A stretch of 32,049 nt of DNA from Azospirillaceae bacterium. GTDB taxonomy: Bacteria; Pseudomonadota; Alphaproteobacteria; Azospirillales; Azospirillaceae. Positions 7,208 to 15,561 of the stretch are shown in pieces. Under the pieces are notes generated by a model. It worked only from the letters and a program-made list of their open reading frames with translations. It ran no database searches and was not told where the DNA came from. The stretch covers positions 1 to 32,049 of the forward strand of contig JANQHG010000220.1 of assembly GCA_028277115.1 (NCBI GenBank), in the 5' to 3' direction. Within the stretch, counting starts at the first letter, position 1. Every line of letters starts with the position of its first letter. The position numbers and the translations under genes are program-made.

Positions 7208-8503
7208 ATGCGGGGCGCGACGCGCTGCGCGACCGTCGTGAGGGCGGTCGGGCTCTTCTGGATGGTTTGGCTGATGGTCGTCGTTGCGCCGGCGCCGGCC
7301 GACGCGCAAGAGCGGCGCGGGGTCAGCCGGATCGCCGCGACGGTCAACGACCAGGCGATCACCACCGCCGATCTGGCGGCGCGGGCGCGGCTCGCCGTGG
7401 TCGCCAGCGGTCTGCCCGACACCGCCGAGACCCGCGAGCGCCTGAGGCCCCAGGTGCTGCGCTCGCTGATCGACGAGACCTTGCAGCTGCAGGAGGCGAA
7501 CAGCCAGAACGTCAGCGTGGACGACCGCGAGGTCGAGGCCGGGTTCGCCCAGATCGCCCAGCAGAACAACCAGACCGCGGCGGCGTTCGCGGCCCGGCTC
7601 GACCGCGCACGCGTGCCGCGGCGCACCCTTTTGCGCCAGATTCGTGCAAATCTTGCCTGGCGCAAGCTGGTCCAGCGCCGGCTCAGCCCGTCGGTCCAGG
7701 TCACCGAGGAAGAGATCGATGCTGCGATTGAGCGGCTCGAGGCCAACGCCGGCAAGCCGGAGTATCTGGTCGCCGAGATTTTCCTTGGCGTTTCGACCCC
7801 GGCCGCCGAGGCGCAGGTCCGCGCGCTGGCCGGGCGGCTGGTGCGCGAGTTGCGCGGCGGCGCCAACTTCGCGGCGGTGGCGCGCCAGTTCTCTGAGGCC
7901 GCGGGCGCCGGCACCGGCGGTGATCTCGGCTGGGTCCAGCCGGGCCAATTGATGTCCGAGCTCGACCAGGCGCTGCGCCAGCTCGGGCCGGGCCAGCTTG
8001 CCGGACCGATTCGGTCCGCGGCCGGCTTCCATATCCTGTTGCTGCGCAACCGGCGGGTGATCACCGCGGCCAATCCGGCCGACGCGTTGGTGTCGCTGCG
8101 TCAGATCTCTTTTCCGGCGCGCGATGCCGCCGGCCGTCGCGACGCCACCGCGCGGGTCGAGCAGCTGCGCCGGGAGGTGTCGGGCTGCGCCGAATTCGAG
8201 GCGCGGATGGCCGCGGTCGGGCCCGAGCGCGGCCACGATCTCGGCGCGCGACGGCTCGGCGACCTGCCGCCGCCGGTCGCCCGCGTGCTCGCGGCCTTGC
8301 CGATCGGCACCCCGAGCCCGCCGCTGGTCGGCGACGGCGAGGTCTCGGTCTTGATCGTGTGCGATCGCACCGCCTCGGGCGCGGGTCAGCCGGACCGCGA
8401 CCGGATCGCCGGCGCGATCGGCAACCGCCGGCTCGAGATGCTCCAGCAACGCTATCTGCGCGATTTGAGGCGTGCGGCGTTCATCGACGTCCGCCAGCCA
8501 TGA
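7208..8503 (+). CDS. surA: Periplasmic chaperone / peptidyl-prolyl isomerase SurA
   Basis: 431 residues. SurA escorts outer-membrane proteins, including LptD, across the periplasm. A signal peptide covers about residues 1-34, with a hydrophobic core GLFWMVWLMVVV and a likely cut after ADA. The SurA N-terminal chaperone domain (about 38-160) begins RIAATVNDQAITTADLAARA. A parvulin rotamase domain is at about 185-283, with GGANFAAVARQFSEA, GGDLGWVQPGQLM and AGFHILLLRNRR. A second, poorly conserved parvulin-like segment follows to about residue 390. The upstream gap of 241 bases from lptG contains a repeat, not lptD. The ATG of pdxA overlaps the surA stop as ATGA, so the downstream genes are translationally linked. 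Confidence 0.9.
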   Translation: MRGATRCATVVRAVGLFWMVWLMVVVAPAPADAQERRGVSRIAATVNDQAITTADLAARARLAVVASGLPDTAETRERLRPQVLRSLIDETLQLQEANSQNVSVDDREVEAGFAQIAQQNNQTAAAFAARLDRARVPRRTLLRQIRANLAWRKLVQRRLSPSVQVTEEEIDAAIERLEANAGKPEYLVAEIFLGVSTPAAEAQVRALAGRLVRELRGGANFAAVARQFSEAAGAGTGGDLGWVQPGQLMSELDQALRQLGPGQLAGPIRSAAGFHILLLRNRRVITAANPADALVSLRQISFPARDAAGRRDATARVEQLRREVSGCAEFEARMAAVGPERGHDLGARRLGDLPPPVARVLAALPIGTPSPPLVGDGEVSVLIVCDRTASGAGQPDRDRIAGAIGNRRLEMLQQRYLRDLRRAAFIDVRQP

Positions 8504-9537
8504 GCGCGCCACCGCCGCTTGCGCTGACCATGGGCGAACCGGCAGGGGTCGGCGGCGAGATCGCGATCAAGGCCTGGGCGGTCCGGCGCGAAGTCGGGGT
8601 GCCGCCGTTCTTCCTGATCGACGACCCGGGCCGGCTGCAGGATCTGGCCGGGAAGATCGGGGTGCCGGCGGCGGTGCGCCCGATCGTCGGGCCGGACGAG
8701 GCGCCGGAGATGTTCGGCTATGCGCTGCCGGTGTTGCCGGTGCTGCCGGGCGCGCTCAGCCGCGCCGTGACCCCGGGGCAACCCGACCCGTTGACCGCGC
8801 CGGCGGTGGTCGCCAGCATCGACCGGGCGGTCGATCTGGTGCTCGGCGGCCAGGCGGCCGCGGTGGTGACCAACCCGATCCAGAAGGTGACGCTGTACCG
8901 GGGCGGCTTCACCTACCCCGGCCACACCGAGTACCTGGCCGCACGCAGCGGCGTCGACGGCGCGGACGGCGGCGGCACCGCGATGATGCTGATCACGGGC
9001 GACCTGCGGGTGGTGCCGGTGACCATCCACCTGCCGCTGAAAGACGCGATCGCCGCGCTGACCACCGAGGCGATCGTGCGCTGCGGTCGGCTGACCGCGC
9101 AGTCGCTCGCCCGCGACTTCGGGATCGCGACGCCGTCGGTGGCGATCGCCGCGCTCAACCCGCACGCCGGCGAGGCCGGCGCGCTCGGCCGCGAGGAGGC
9201 CGAGATCATCGAACCGGCGGTCGCGCAGCTCGCGGCCGACGGGATCGCCGCCACCGGCCCCTGGCCGGCCGACACCCTGTTCCACGCCGCCGCACGCGCG
9301 CGCCACGACGCGGTCGTGTGCATGTACCACGACCAGGCGCTGATCCCGATCAAGACGATCGACTTTCACCACGGGGTCAACATCACGCTTGGTCTGCCGT
9401 TCGTGCGCACCTCACCCGACCACGGCACCGCGCTCGACATTGCCGGGACCGGGCGCGCCAACCCGTCGAGCCTGATCGCCGCGCTCAAGGCGGCGTCGGC
9501 GATCGCCAGCCGCCACGCCGCCGCCGCGTCGGCGTGA
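8500..9537 (+). CDS. pdxA: 4-hydroxythreonine-4-phosphate dehydrogenase PdxA
   Basis: 345 residues. PdxA oxidises 4-phosphohydroxy-L-threonine with NAD in the DXP-dependent route to pyridoxal phosphate. The start ATG 8500 gives MSAPPPLALTMGEPAGVGGE, the classic N-terminus, and overlaps the surA stop. Other family motifs are VVTNPIQKVTLY, YPGHTEYLAARSG (metal-binding His), LITGDLRVVPVTIHLPL, IAALNPHAGEAG (His), VVCMYHDQALIPIKTIDF (His) and GLPFVRTSPDHGTALDIAG. All sections are intact and length is normal. The surA-pdxA-rsmA order is the common alphaproteobacterial and gammaproteobacterial arrangement. Confidence 0.96.
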   Translation: MSAPPPLALTMGEPAGVGGEIAIKAWAVRREVGVPPFFLIDDPGRLQDLAGKIGVPAAVRPIVGPDEAPEMFGYALPVLPVLPGALSRAVTPGQPDPLTAPAVVASIDRAVDLVLGGQAAAVVTNPIQKVTLYRGGFTYPGHTEYLAARSGVDGADGGGTAMMLITGDLRVVPVTIHLPLKDAIAALTTEAIVRCGRLTAQSLARDFGIATPSVAIAALNPHAGEAGALGREEAEIIEPAVAQLAADGIAATGPWPADTLFHAAARARHDAVVCMYHDQALIPIKTIDFHHGVNITLGLPFVRTSPDHGTALDIAGTGRANPSSLIAALKAASAIASRHAAAASA

Positions 9538-9545
9538 CCACGCCC

Positions 9546-10397
9546 ATGACCGAGCCGGCGCTGCCGCCGCTCGGCGAGGTGATCCGGGCCCATGGGCTGG
9601 CGGCCAAACGCGGCCTCGGCCAGCATTTTTTGCTCGACCTCAACCTGACCCGGCGGATCGCGCGCACCGCCGGACCGCTCGAGGGCGTGGCGGTGGTCGA
9701 GATCGGGCCGGGCCCGGGCGGGTTGACCCGGGCCCTGCTCGAGACCGCGGCCGCGCGGGTGGTCGCGGTCGAGCGCGACCCGCGCTGCATCGACGCGCTG
9801 GCCCCGCTGGTCGCGCACGCGGCCGGCCGGCTCGAGCTGGTCGAGGCCGACGCCCGCGGCCTCGACCTTTCGACCCTGGCGCCGGCGCCGCGCGCGGTGG
9901 TCGCCAACCTGCCGTACAATGTCGCGACGCCGCTCTTGATCGGCTGGCTGCGCGACAGCACGGCGTTCCAAAGCCTGACCCTGATGTTCCAAAGGGAAGT
10001 GGCGGACCGCCTGGCGGCGGCGGCGGGGAGCGCCGGCTATGGCCGTCTCAGCGTGATCACCCAGTGGCGCTGCCGGGTCGATGTCTTGTTCGGGGTGCCG
10101 GCGCGCGCGTTCACGCCGCCGCCCAAGGTCGCGTCGGCGGTGGTCCGCCTGGTCCCGCACCCGACCCCGGAGCCGGCGCCCTGGTCGGCGGTCGAGCGGG
10201 TGACGGCGGCGGCGTTCGGCCAGCGCCGCAAGATGCTGCGCACCAGCTTGAAGCCGCTCGGCGCGGTCGCGGACCTGGTGGCCGCCGCCGGCGTCAGCGC
10301 GACCGCGCGCGCCGAAGAGGTGCCGGTCGCGGGATTTCTCGCGATGGCGCGGGCATTGTCGGCGGTGTCGTCAGCGTCGTCAGCGCCGTCAGCGTAA
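9546..10397 (+). CDS. rsmA: 16S rRNA dimethyladenosine transferase RsmA (KsgA)
   Basis: 283 residues from ATG 9546; a GTG at 9534 overlapping the pdxA stop would add four residues and is a real alternative. RsmA dimethylates A1518 and A1519 in helix 45 of 16S rRNA late in 30S assembly. Motifs seen are KRGLGQHFLLDLNLTRRIA, VVEIGPGPGGLTRALLE (SAM binding), VVANLPYNVATPLLIGWL (catalytic NLPY), MFQREVADRLAA and FTPPPKVASAVVRL, then FGQRRKMLRTSLK. The C-terminus ends in a low-complexity Ser/Ala tail encoded by three near-repeats of a 9-base unit (10367-10394), beyond the normal family end. It is the last gene of the lptG-surA-pdxA-rsmA run. Confidence 0.96.
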   Translation: MTEPALPPLGEVIRAHGLAAKRGLGQHFLLDLNLTRRIARTAGPLEGVAVVEIGPGPGGLTRALLETAAARVVAVERDPRCIDALAPLVAHAAGRLELVEADARGLDLSTLAPAPRAVVANLPYNVATPLLIGWLRDSTAFQSLTLMFQREVADRLAAAAGSAGYGRLSVITQWRCRVDVLFGVPARAFTPPPKVASAVVRLVPHPTPEPAPWSAVERVTAAAFGQRRKMLRTSLKPLGAVADLVAAAGVSATARAEEVPVAGFLAMARALSAVSSASSAPSA

Positions 10398-10439
10398 ACA
10401 GCCCGGTCACAGTGGTCCGTGTCGTCACAGACGTTCCAC

Positions 10440-10621
10440 TAGGTCGGGCTGAAATGCTCCTTCGCCAGCCCCACAAGAAGTTCGGCGAGGGTCCGGCCGG
10501 CCTCGCCGACCACGTCAACGGCGCCGAGATCGACCGATTGGACGCCTGGAGCGAGCGCGTTCTCGATGCCGGGTCGTTGGATGAGGTCTTCACCGACCAT
10601 CGCCCGCAAAAAGGCCGGTGA
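10440..10621 (+). pseudogene. C-terminal remnant of an Rpn/YhgA-like nuclease gene
   Basis: The frame reading GRAEMLLRQPHKKFGEGP and then IDRLDAWSERVLDAGSLDEV to a TGA at 10619-10621 matches, residue by residue, the tail of the intact Rpn-like protein at 1567-1733 (GRAEMLLRQCRRKFGEVP and IDQLDEWGERVLDAGSLDEV). Only about 58 residues remain; the nuclease domain and start codon are absent, and the DNA to the left is the rsmA 3' end. It is probably the relic of a second full-length copy or of a partial duplication. Confidence 0.75.
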
Positions 10622-10653
10622 CCGGCGCCCTGGTCACCGGTCGCCCGGCCCGG

Positions 10654-10914
10654 TCAGTTCAGATAGAACACCGCGCTCGGGCTGCGCATCCGGTCGGACA
10701 CGATCGCGCTGGTTGCGATCTTGACCGAATGGAGCTTTCCTTCGATCTCGCGCTGCCAGAACGAGAGAAAACGGTTGAGCACCGGGAAGTCGGGGGCAAG
10801 ATCGAGATCCTGCCAGACGAAAGTCTGCAGCACGTTCGGATGATCGGGCAGATGATACAGAATCTCGGCCAAGGTCAACCGGTAGTCGCGGAGCGATAAG
10901 CTGCGGTCGGTCAT
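10654..10914 (-). CDS. usg: Usg family protein
   Basis: 86 residues. The start ATG 10914 is favoured over an upstream in-frame ATG at 10983 because AAGGAG lies eight bases before it and the extra residues are Arg-rich and unlike the family. The protein reads LRDYRLTLAEILYHLPDHP, then VLQTFVWQDLDLAPDFPVL and RFLSFWQREIEGKLHSV, close to the Usg family found almost only in alphaproteobacteria. Usg was named from a gene near trp/asd loci; its biochemical function is not established. It is a single-gene unit here, between the nuclease remnant and the groES promoter, transcribed away from groES. The family call is strong, the role unknown. Confidence 0.85.
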   Translation of the reverse strand: MTDRSLSLRDYRLTLAEILYHLPDHPNVLQTFVWQDLDLAPDFPVLNRFLSFWQREIEGKLHSVKIATSAIVSDRMRSPSAVFYLN

Positions 10915-11212
10915 GCGTCGTCTCCTTCCCGTGCGCGCGTCGGGGCCGGACCGGACCCGGGCTGCGCCGCAGTGCCGTGTCAAACCGTCGTGGTCGGTAC
11001 CTCGTCAATGGTTGGCAATGGCGGTCCCCGTCTTGGCTGTCATCAGACTGACCCGGATCCGATGGCGAGCGCAAGAAAAAATGCTGTGATCCCAAGATGT
11101 TAGCAGCCGTTTCGGTATGCTGCTGCCAGGTTGCGCGGTCGCCCGGGCGCGGTTGCCGACCGCCGGTGGACGGGCGATCGAAACGACGCGGTCAAGTGTC
11201 GATCACGACCCC
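10915..11212. other. Divergent usg/groES intergenic region
   Basis: About 300 bases without a gene. It should hold the usg promoter, but no convincing -35/-10 pair stands out apart from the usg ribosome binding site. A short A-run (around 11080) is the only AT-rich stretch. No tRNA or conserved RNA fold was recognised. Confidence 0.5.
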
Positions 11213-11240
11213 TTGACAGCCGGGCGCCGCCTGATTAGCT
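11213..11240 (+). promoter_or_regulatory. groESL promoter
   Basis: TTGACA at 11213-11218 is followed after 16 bases by TTAGCT at 11235-11240. The -35 is perfect, the -10 weak, as is common in alphaproteobacteria. The upstream CTTGA core could also be read as an RpoH (sigma-32) -35. It lies immediately before CIRCE, the expected order. Confidence 0.6.
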
Positions 11241-11242
11241 CT

Positions 11243-11269
11243 CTGGCACTCGTTGGGCGGGAGTGCTAA
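11243..11269 (+). promoter_or_regulatory. CIRCE operator (HrcA binding site)
   Basis: CTGGCACTC, nine spacer bases, then GAGTGCTAA. This matches the CIRCE consensus TTAGCACTC-N9-GAGTGCTAA with two changes in the left arm. HrcA binds CIRCE and represses groESL until heat stress titrates GroEL. hrcA is not in the window. Confidence 0.92.
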
Positions 11270-11393
11270 CAGCCGGCCCTGACGGAGGTTTCATCCCCCT
11301 GACGTCGATGGTCGCTTCGCCGATCGGGTCTGCACCGGTCGGCGGTGCGGGCCCTTAAGGCGTCACGCGTTTCACGCCAAGGAGGCACACGAC

Positions 11394-11708
11394 ATGTCGT
11401 TTCGTCCGCTGCACGACCGGGTCCTGGTCCGCCGGATCGAGTCGGACACCAAGACCAAGGGCGGCATCATCATCCCCGACACCGCCAAGGAAAAGCCGAT
11501 GGAAGGCGAAATCATCGCCGTCGGTCCGGGCGCGCGCGATGAGACCGGTAAGGTCACGCCGCTGGATGTCAAGGTGGGCGACCGGGTTCTGTTCGGCAAG
11601 TGGTCGGGCACCGAGGTCAAGCTCGACGGCGAAGACTATCTGATCATGAAAGAGTCCGACATCATGGGCGTGATCGAGGGCGGCAGCGTCAGCGCCCAGG
11701 CCGCCTGA
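11394..11708 (+). CDS. groES: Co-chaperonin GroES
   Basis: 104 residues. GroES is the heptameric lid of the GroEL folding chamber. The start ATG 11394 has a good ribosome binding site (AAGGAGG, eight bases or so upstream). The sequence [17 protein letters not shown], the mobile loop [16 protein letters not shown], the roof and base blocks [16 protein letters not shown] and [18 protein letters not shown], and [13 protein letters not shown] are all canonical. It follows a leader of about 125 bases from CIRCE and precedes groEL by 76 bases in one operon. Confidence 0.97.
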   Translation: MSFRPLHDRVLVRRIESDTKTKGGIIIPDTAKEKPMEGEIIAVGPGARDETGKVTPLDVKVGDRVLFGKWSGTEVKLDGEDYLIMKESDIMGVIEGGSVSAQAA

Positions 11709-11766
11709 GCGGCGGCGCAAATCAACGCACAGACCGATACCAAGGTCGATGATCGGTAACTCTTAA

Positions 11767-13425
<1,659 letters not shown>

Positions 13426-13450
13426 TCCGGGCGTCCGGTTGGGTGGTGGT

Positions 13451-13484
13451 GGGGGCGGTCCGCAAGGGGCCGCCCCCTTTTTTT
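13451..13484 (+). terminator. Rho-independent terminator of groESL
   Basis: A stem GGGGGCGG(T)CC pairs with GGCCGCCCCC and is followed directly by seven T (13478-13484). It begins 26 bases after the groEL stop. The fold is very stable and well placed. Confidence 0.9.
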
Positions 13485-13499
13485 GCCGGCCGACAGGCC

Positions 13500-13581
13500 G
13501 GGTTTGGGGGCTGACGCCCCCGGTCAGGGGGTTTCACCCCCCGACACCCCCCGACCAGGGGGGTGCCCCCTGGACCCCATT
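13500..13581 (-). repeat. GC-rich stem-loop repeat, inverted copy downstream of groEL
   Basis: Read on the minus strand it has GGGGTCCAGGGGGCACC, CTGGTCGGGGGGTGTCGG, CCCCCTGACC and GGGGGCGTCAGCCCCC in the same order as 20426-20510, with only a few changes. It can form several nested G/C stems. It lies between the groEL terminator and the phnX 3' end. Confidence 0.75.
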
Positions 13582-13610
13582 GGTTAAGTGGGACCCCATT
13601 GGTTAAGTGG
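13572..13610. repeat. Direct tandem duplication, 19-base unit
   Basis: GGACCCCATTGGTTAAGTG occurs twice in a row (13572-13590 and 13591-13609). The second copy includes the phnX stop codon (TAA on the minus strand at 13603-13605). It looks like a recent slippage duplication at the edge of the GC-rich repeat. Confidence 0.8.
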
Positions 13611-14436
13611 GGTTAAGGGGCGAGCCCCCGCACGGCCGTTCACCGGCGGCGAGCCGCCGATTGATCTCCGCAATCACCGGCATCAACTCGGCAACCCCGT
13701 CGATCACATAATCCGCCCCGGCATCTTTCAGCACCGCACTCGCACCCGCCCGCAGCTCCGCGACCCGATCCGGCGCCAACGCGTCAAGCGCCGCCTCGCT
13801 CAAACCGACCGCGTTGCCGGACAGGCTGACCCCGACCGTCCAGGCACCGGCGCTCCGACCCTCGGCGATCCCGGGCGCGGTGTCGTCGACCTTGACCGCC
13901 GCCGCGGCCGGCCAGATGCCGAGCCGGACCAAGGCCTGCCACAGCATCAGCGGCGACGGCCGCCCGACCGGAACGTCGTCGGGGCACACCACCACGTCCG
14001 GCCGGTAACCGAGATCGGTGGCCGCCGGCACCAGCACGTCCATCACCTCGCGCGGGTAGCCGGTGGTCGAGCCGATCTTGATCCCGGCAAGCCGGAGCTC
14101 GGCGACCGTGTCGAGCACGCCGCGGATCGGCGCGGCAAACTCGGCGACCGTCGCCGTGTTGAGCGGCCGAAACCTCTCGTAGATCTGATCGACGTCCTCA
14201 TCCGACATCGGCGCCCCGTGGCGCGCCACCCAGCGCGCCGCGACCTCGGGCAGGCGGCCCAGCGCCTGAATGTGGTCGCGTTTGGGCAGGCCCATCGGCA
14301 CCCGTGCCTCGGCCTCGGAAACCTCGACGTCGAACGCGGCGAACGCCTTGATCACCACCGAGACCGGGGCGCGGCTGCCGCAATCGACCGCGGTGCCGGC
14401 CCAGTCGAGCACCACCGCTTTCACCTGTTCGGTCAT
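13603..14436 (-). CDS. phnX: Phosphonoacetaldehyde hydrolase (phosphonatase) PhnX
   Basis: 277 residues of the HAD superfamily. PhnX cleaves phosphonoacetaldehyde to acetaldehyde and phosphate in 2-aminoethylphosphonate use. Motifs are VVLDWAGTAVDCGSRAP (nucleophile Asp, with the Ala-Gly pair typical of phosphonatases), PMGLPKRDHIQAL (Schiff-base Lys), GSTTGYPREVMDVL, VVVCPDDVPVGRPSPLMLW and VKVDDTAPGIAEGRSAG (HAD motif III acidic pair), then TVGVSLSGNAVGLS. The ATG at 14436 overlaps the stop of the methyltransferase gene as ATGA, implying coupled translation. The final residues PLNPT and the stop are encoded by a repeat. phnW, the usual partner aminotransferase, is not in the window. Confidence 0.93.
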   Translation of the reverse strand: MTEQVKAVVLDWAGTAVDCGSRAPVSVVIKAFAAFDVEVSEAEARVPMGLPKRDHIQALGRLPEVAARWVARHGAPMSDEDVDQIYERFRPLNTATVAEFAAPIRGVLDTVAELRLAGIKIGSTTGYPREVMDVLVPAATDLGYRPDVVVCPDDVPVGRPSPLMLWQALVRLGIWPAAAAVKVDDTAPGIAEGRSAGAWTVGVSLSGNAVGLSEAALDALAPDRVAELRAGASAVLKDAGADYVIDGVAELMPVIAEINRRLAAGERPCGGSPLNPT

Positions 14437-15431
14437 GTCTTGAGACCCCCCGCGCCATCCCCGACCGCGGCGCCCGGTCGGTAGAGCGTCAGCTCGTGCT
14501 TGTTGTGCCACAGGTGAAACAGCCGCGCGCCGGGCCAGGCGGCGAACGCGCGTGCCGTTGCGTGGTCGGTCGCGCCCTGGAACTTGATCGACGCCAGGAT
14601 CGTCAGCGCGGGATCGGCCGCCAGCCACCGCTGCAAAACGTCGTACAGGCGCCGTGGATAGCAGATGACGTCCGAAAACAGCTAGTCGATCGGCCCGACC
14701 GCCGCCGGCGTCAGGGCGAACGCGCTTGCCTGCCGCGCCTCGACCCCCGGCAACGCGGCGACCCGCGGGTCGAGCGGCGCCCTGTCGACCGCGATCACCC
14801 GACAGCCGAGGCCGGCCAACACCCAGGTCCAGCCGCCCGGGCTGGCGCCGAGGTCGAGACAGCGTGCGCCCGGTGCCGGGCGCACGCCGAGCCGGGTGAA
14901 CACCTCCCACAGCTTGAGATAGGCGCGGCTGGGCGGGGCGGCACGGTCCTCGACGAACCGCGCCTCGCCATGGGGAAACGGGCTGGTGCAGCGCGGCGCG
15001 GCGAGCAGGGTGTCGCGCGCCAGCAGCATCCACGAGCCGAGCGGCGCCGCCGGCGCCGGGGCCGGGAACGCCAAAGGCTTGGCCGAGACGTGGGGCAGCC
15101 GGTCCTGGATCAGCCGGGTGCGCCGGTGGTGCGCGGCGGCGTAGGCGACCCAGTTGCGCTGGCGCGCGCGCAGCGCCCGGGCGGCGTCGGCGATCGACGC
15201 GATCGCGATCACCTCGGGCGCGATCCAGATGTTGAGCGCCCAGGCCGGTTGTTGCAGCGCACCGGCGGCCAGCACCAAGCGGCCGTGGACCGCCTGGACC
15301 CGGTCAAGCTCGGCGACCAGCTGGTCCAGATAATCCTCGGCGGCAAGATAGCCGTGCCCCGGCGTCGGCGCCCCCTGGGAATCCGGCAACAGTCCGCCGT
15401 CGTGTGGCGTCGGGTCGGCGGCTTCGCTCAC
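14433..15431 (-). pseudogene. RlmM-like FtsJ-domain RNA methyltransferase with in-frame amber stop
   Basis: A single frame of 332 codons from GTG 15431 to TGA 14433, interrupted by TAG at 14682-14684 (codon 250). Before it are YLAAEDYLDQLVAELDR, LPHVSAKPLAFPAPAP and the SAM site CLDLGASPGGWTWVLAGLGC with VIAVDRAPLDPRVAALPG. After it the frame continues LFSDVICYPRRLYDVLQRWL, then ILASIKFQGATDH and HNKHELTLYR. In this family the motif is normally DWLFSDVICYP, so TAG replaces the TGG of a conserved Trp by one base change. The stop removes the Asp, Lys and Glu that correspond to the 2'-O-methyltransferase catalytic residues. Either the gene is newly inactivated, is read through, or the base is a sequencing error. 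The family acts on 23S rRNA; the target here is unproven. Its end overlaps phnX. Confidence 0.8.
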
Positions 15432-15493
15432 ACCGTGTCCCCGGGCTTTGGTAATGTCCGACCTGGTAAAGGGCGCTCCCGATCGACCAGGGT

Positions 15494-15561
15494 GCGGCCC
15501 GCGCCCCGACCGACCGGCAGTGCTCCGACCAAACGGAACGGTTCAACCGGATTTCGTATGA
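15494..15561 (-). mobile_element. Solo end of the MITE-like element
   Basis: About 65 bases match the complement of the left part of the element at 20051-20115: CGCCCCGACCGACCGGCA, then CCAAACGGAAC and CCGGATTTCGT. Only this end is present; the core and right end are not found next to it. It runs into the 3' end of the histidine kinase gene and provides its last codons and stop. Confidence 0.7.

Noticed and set aside
14682..14684. Amber codon reassigned genome-wide as an explanation for the in-frame TAG
   Set aside because: lptG (6964-6966) and the membrane kinase gene (31808-31810) end in TAG at positions where the families end, so TAG works as a stop here. Read-through at this one site is still possible.
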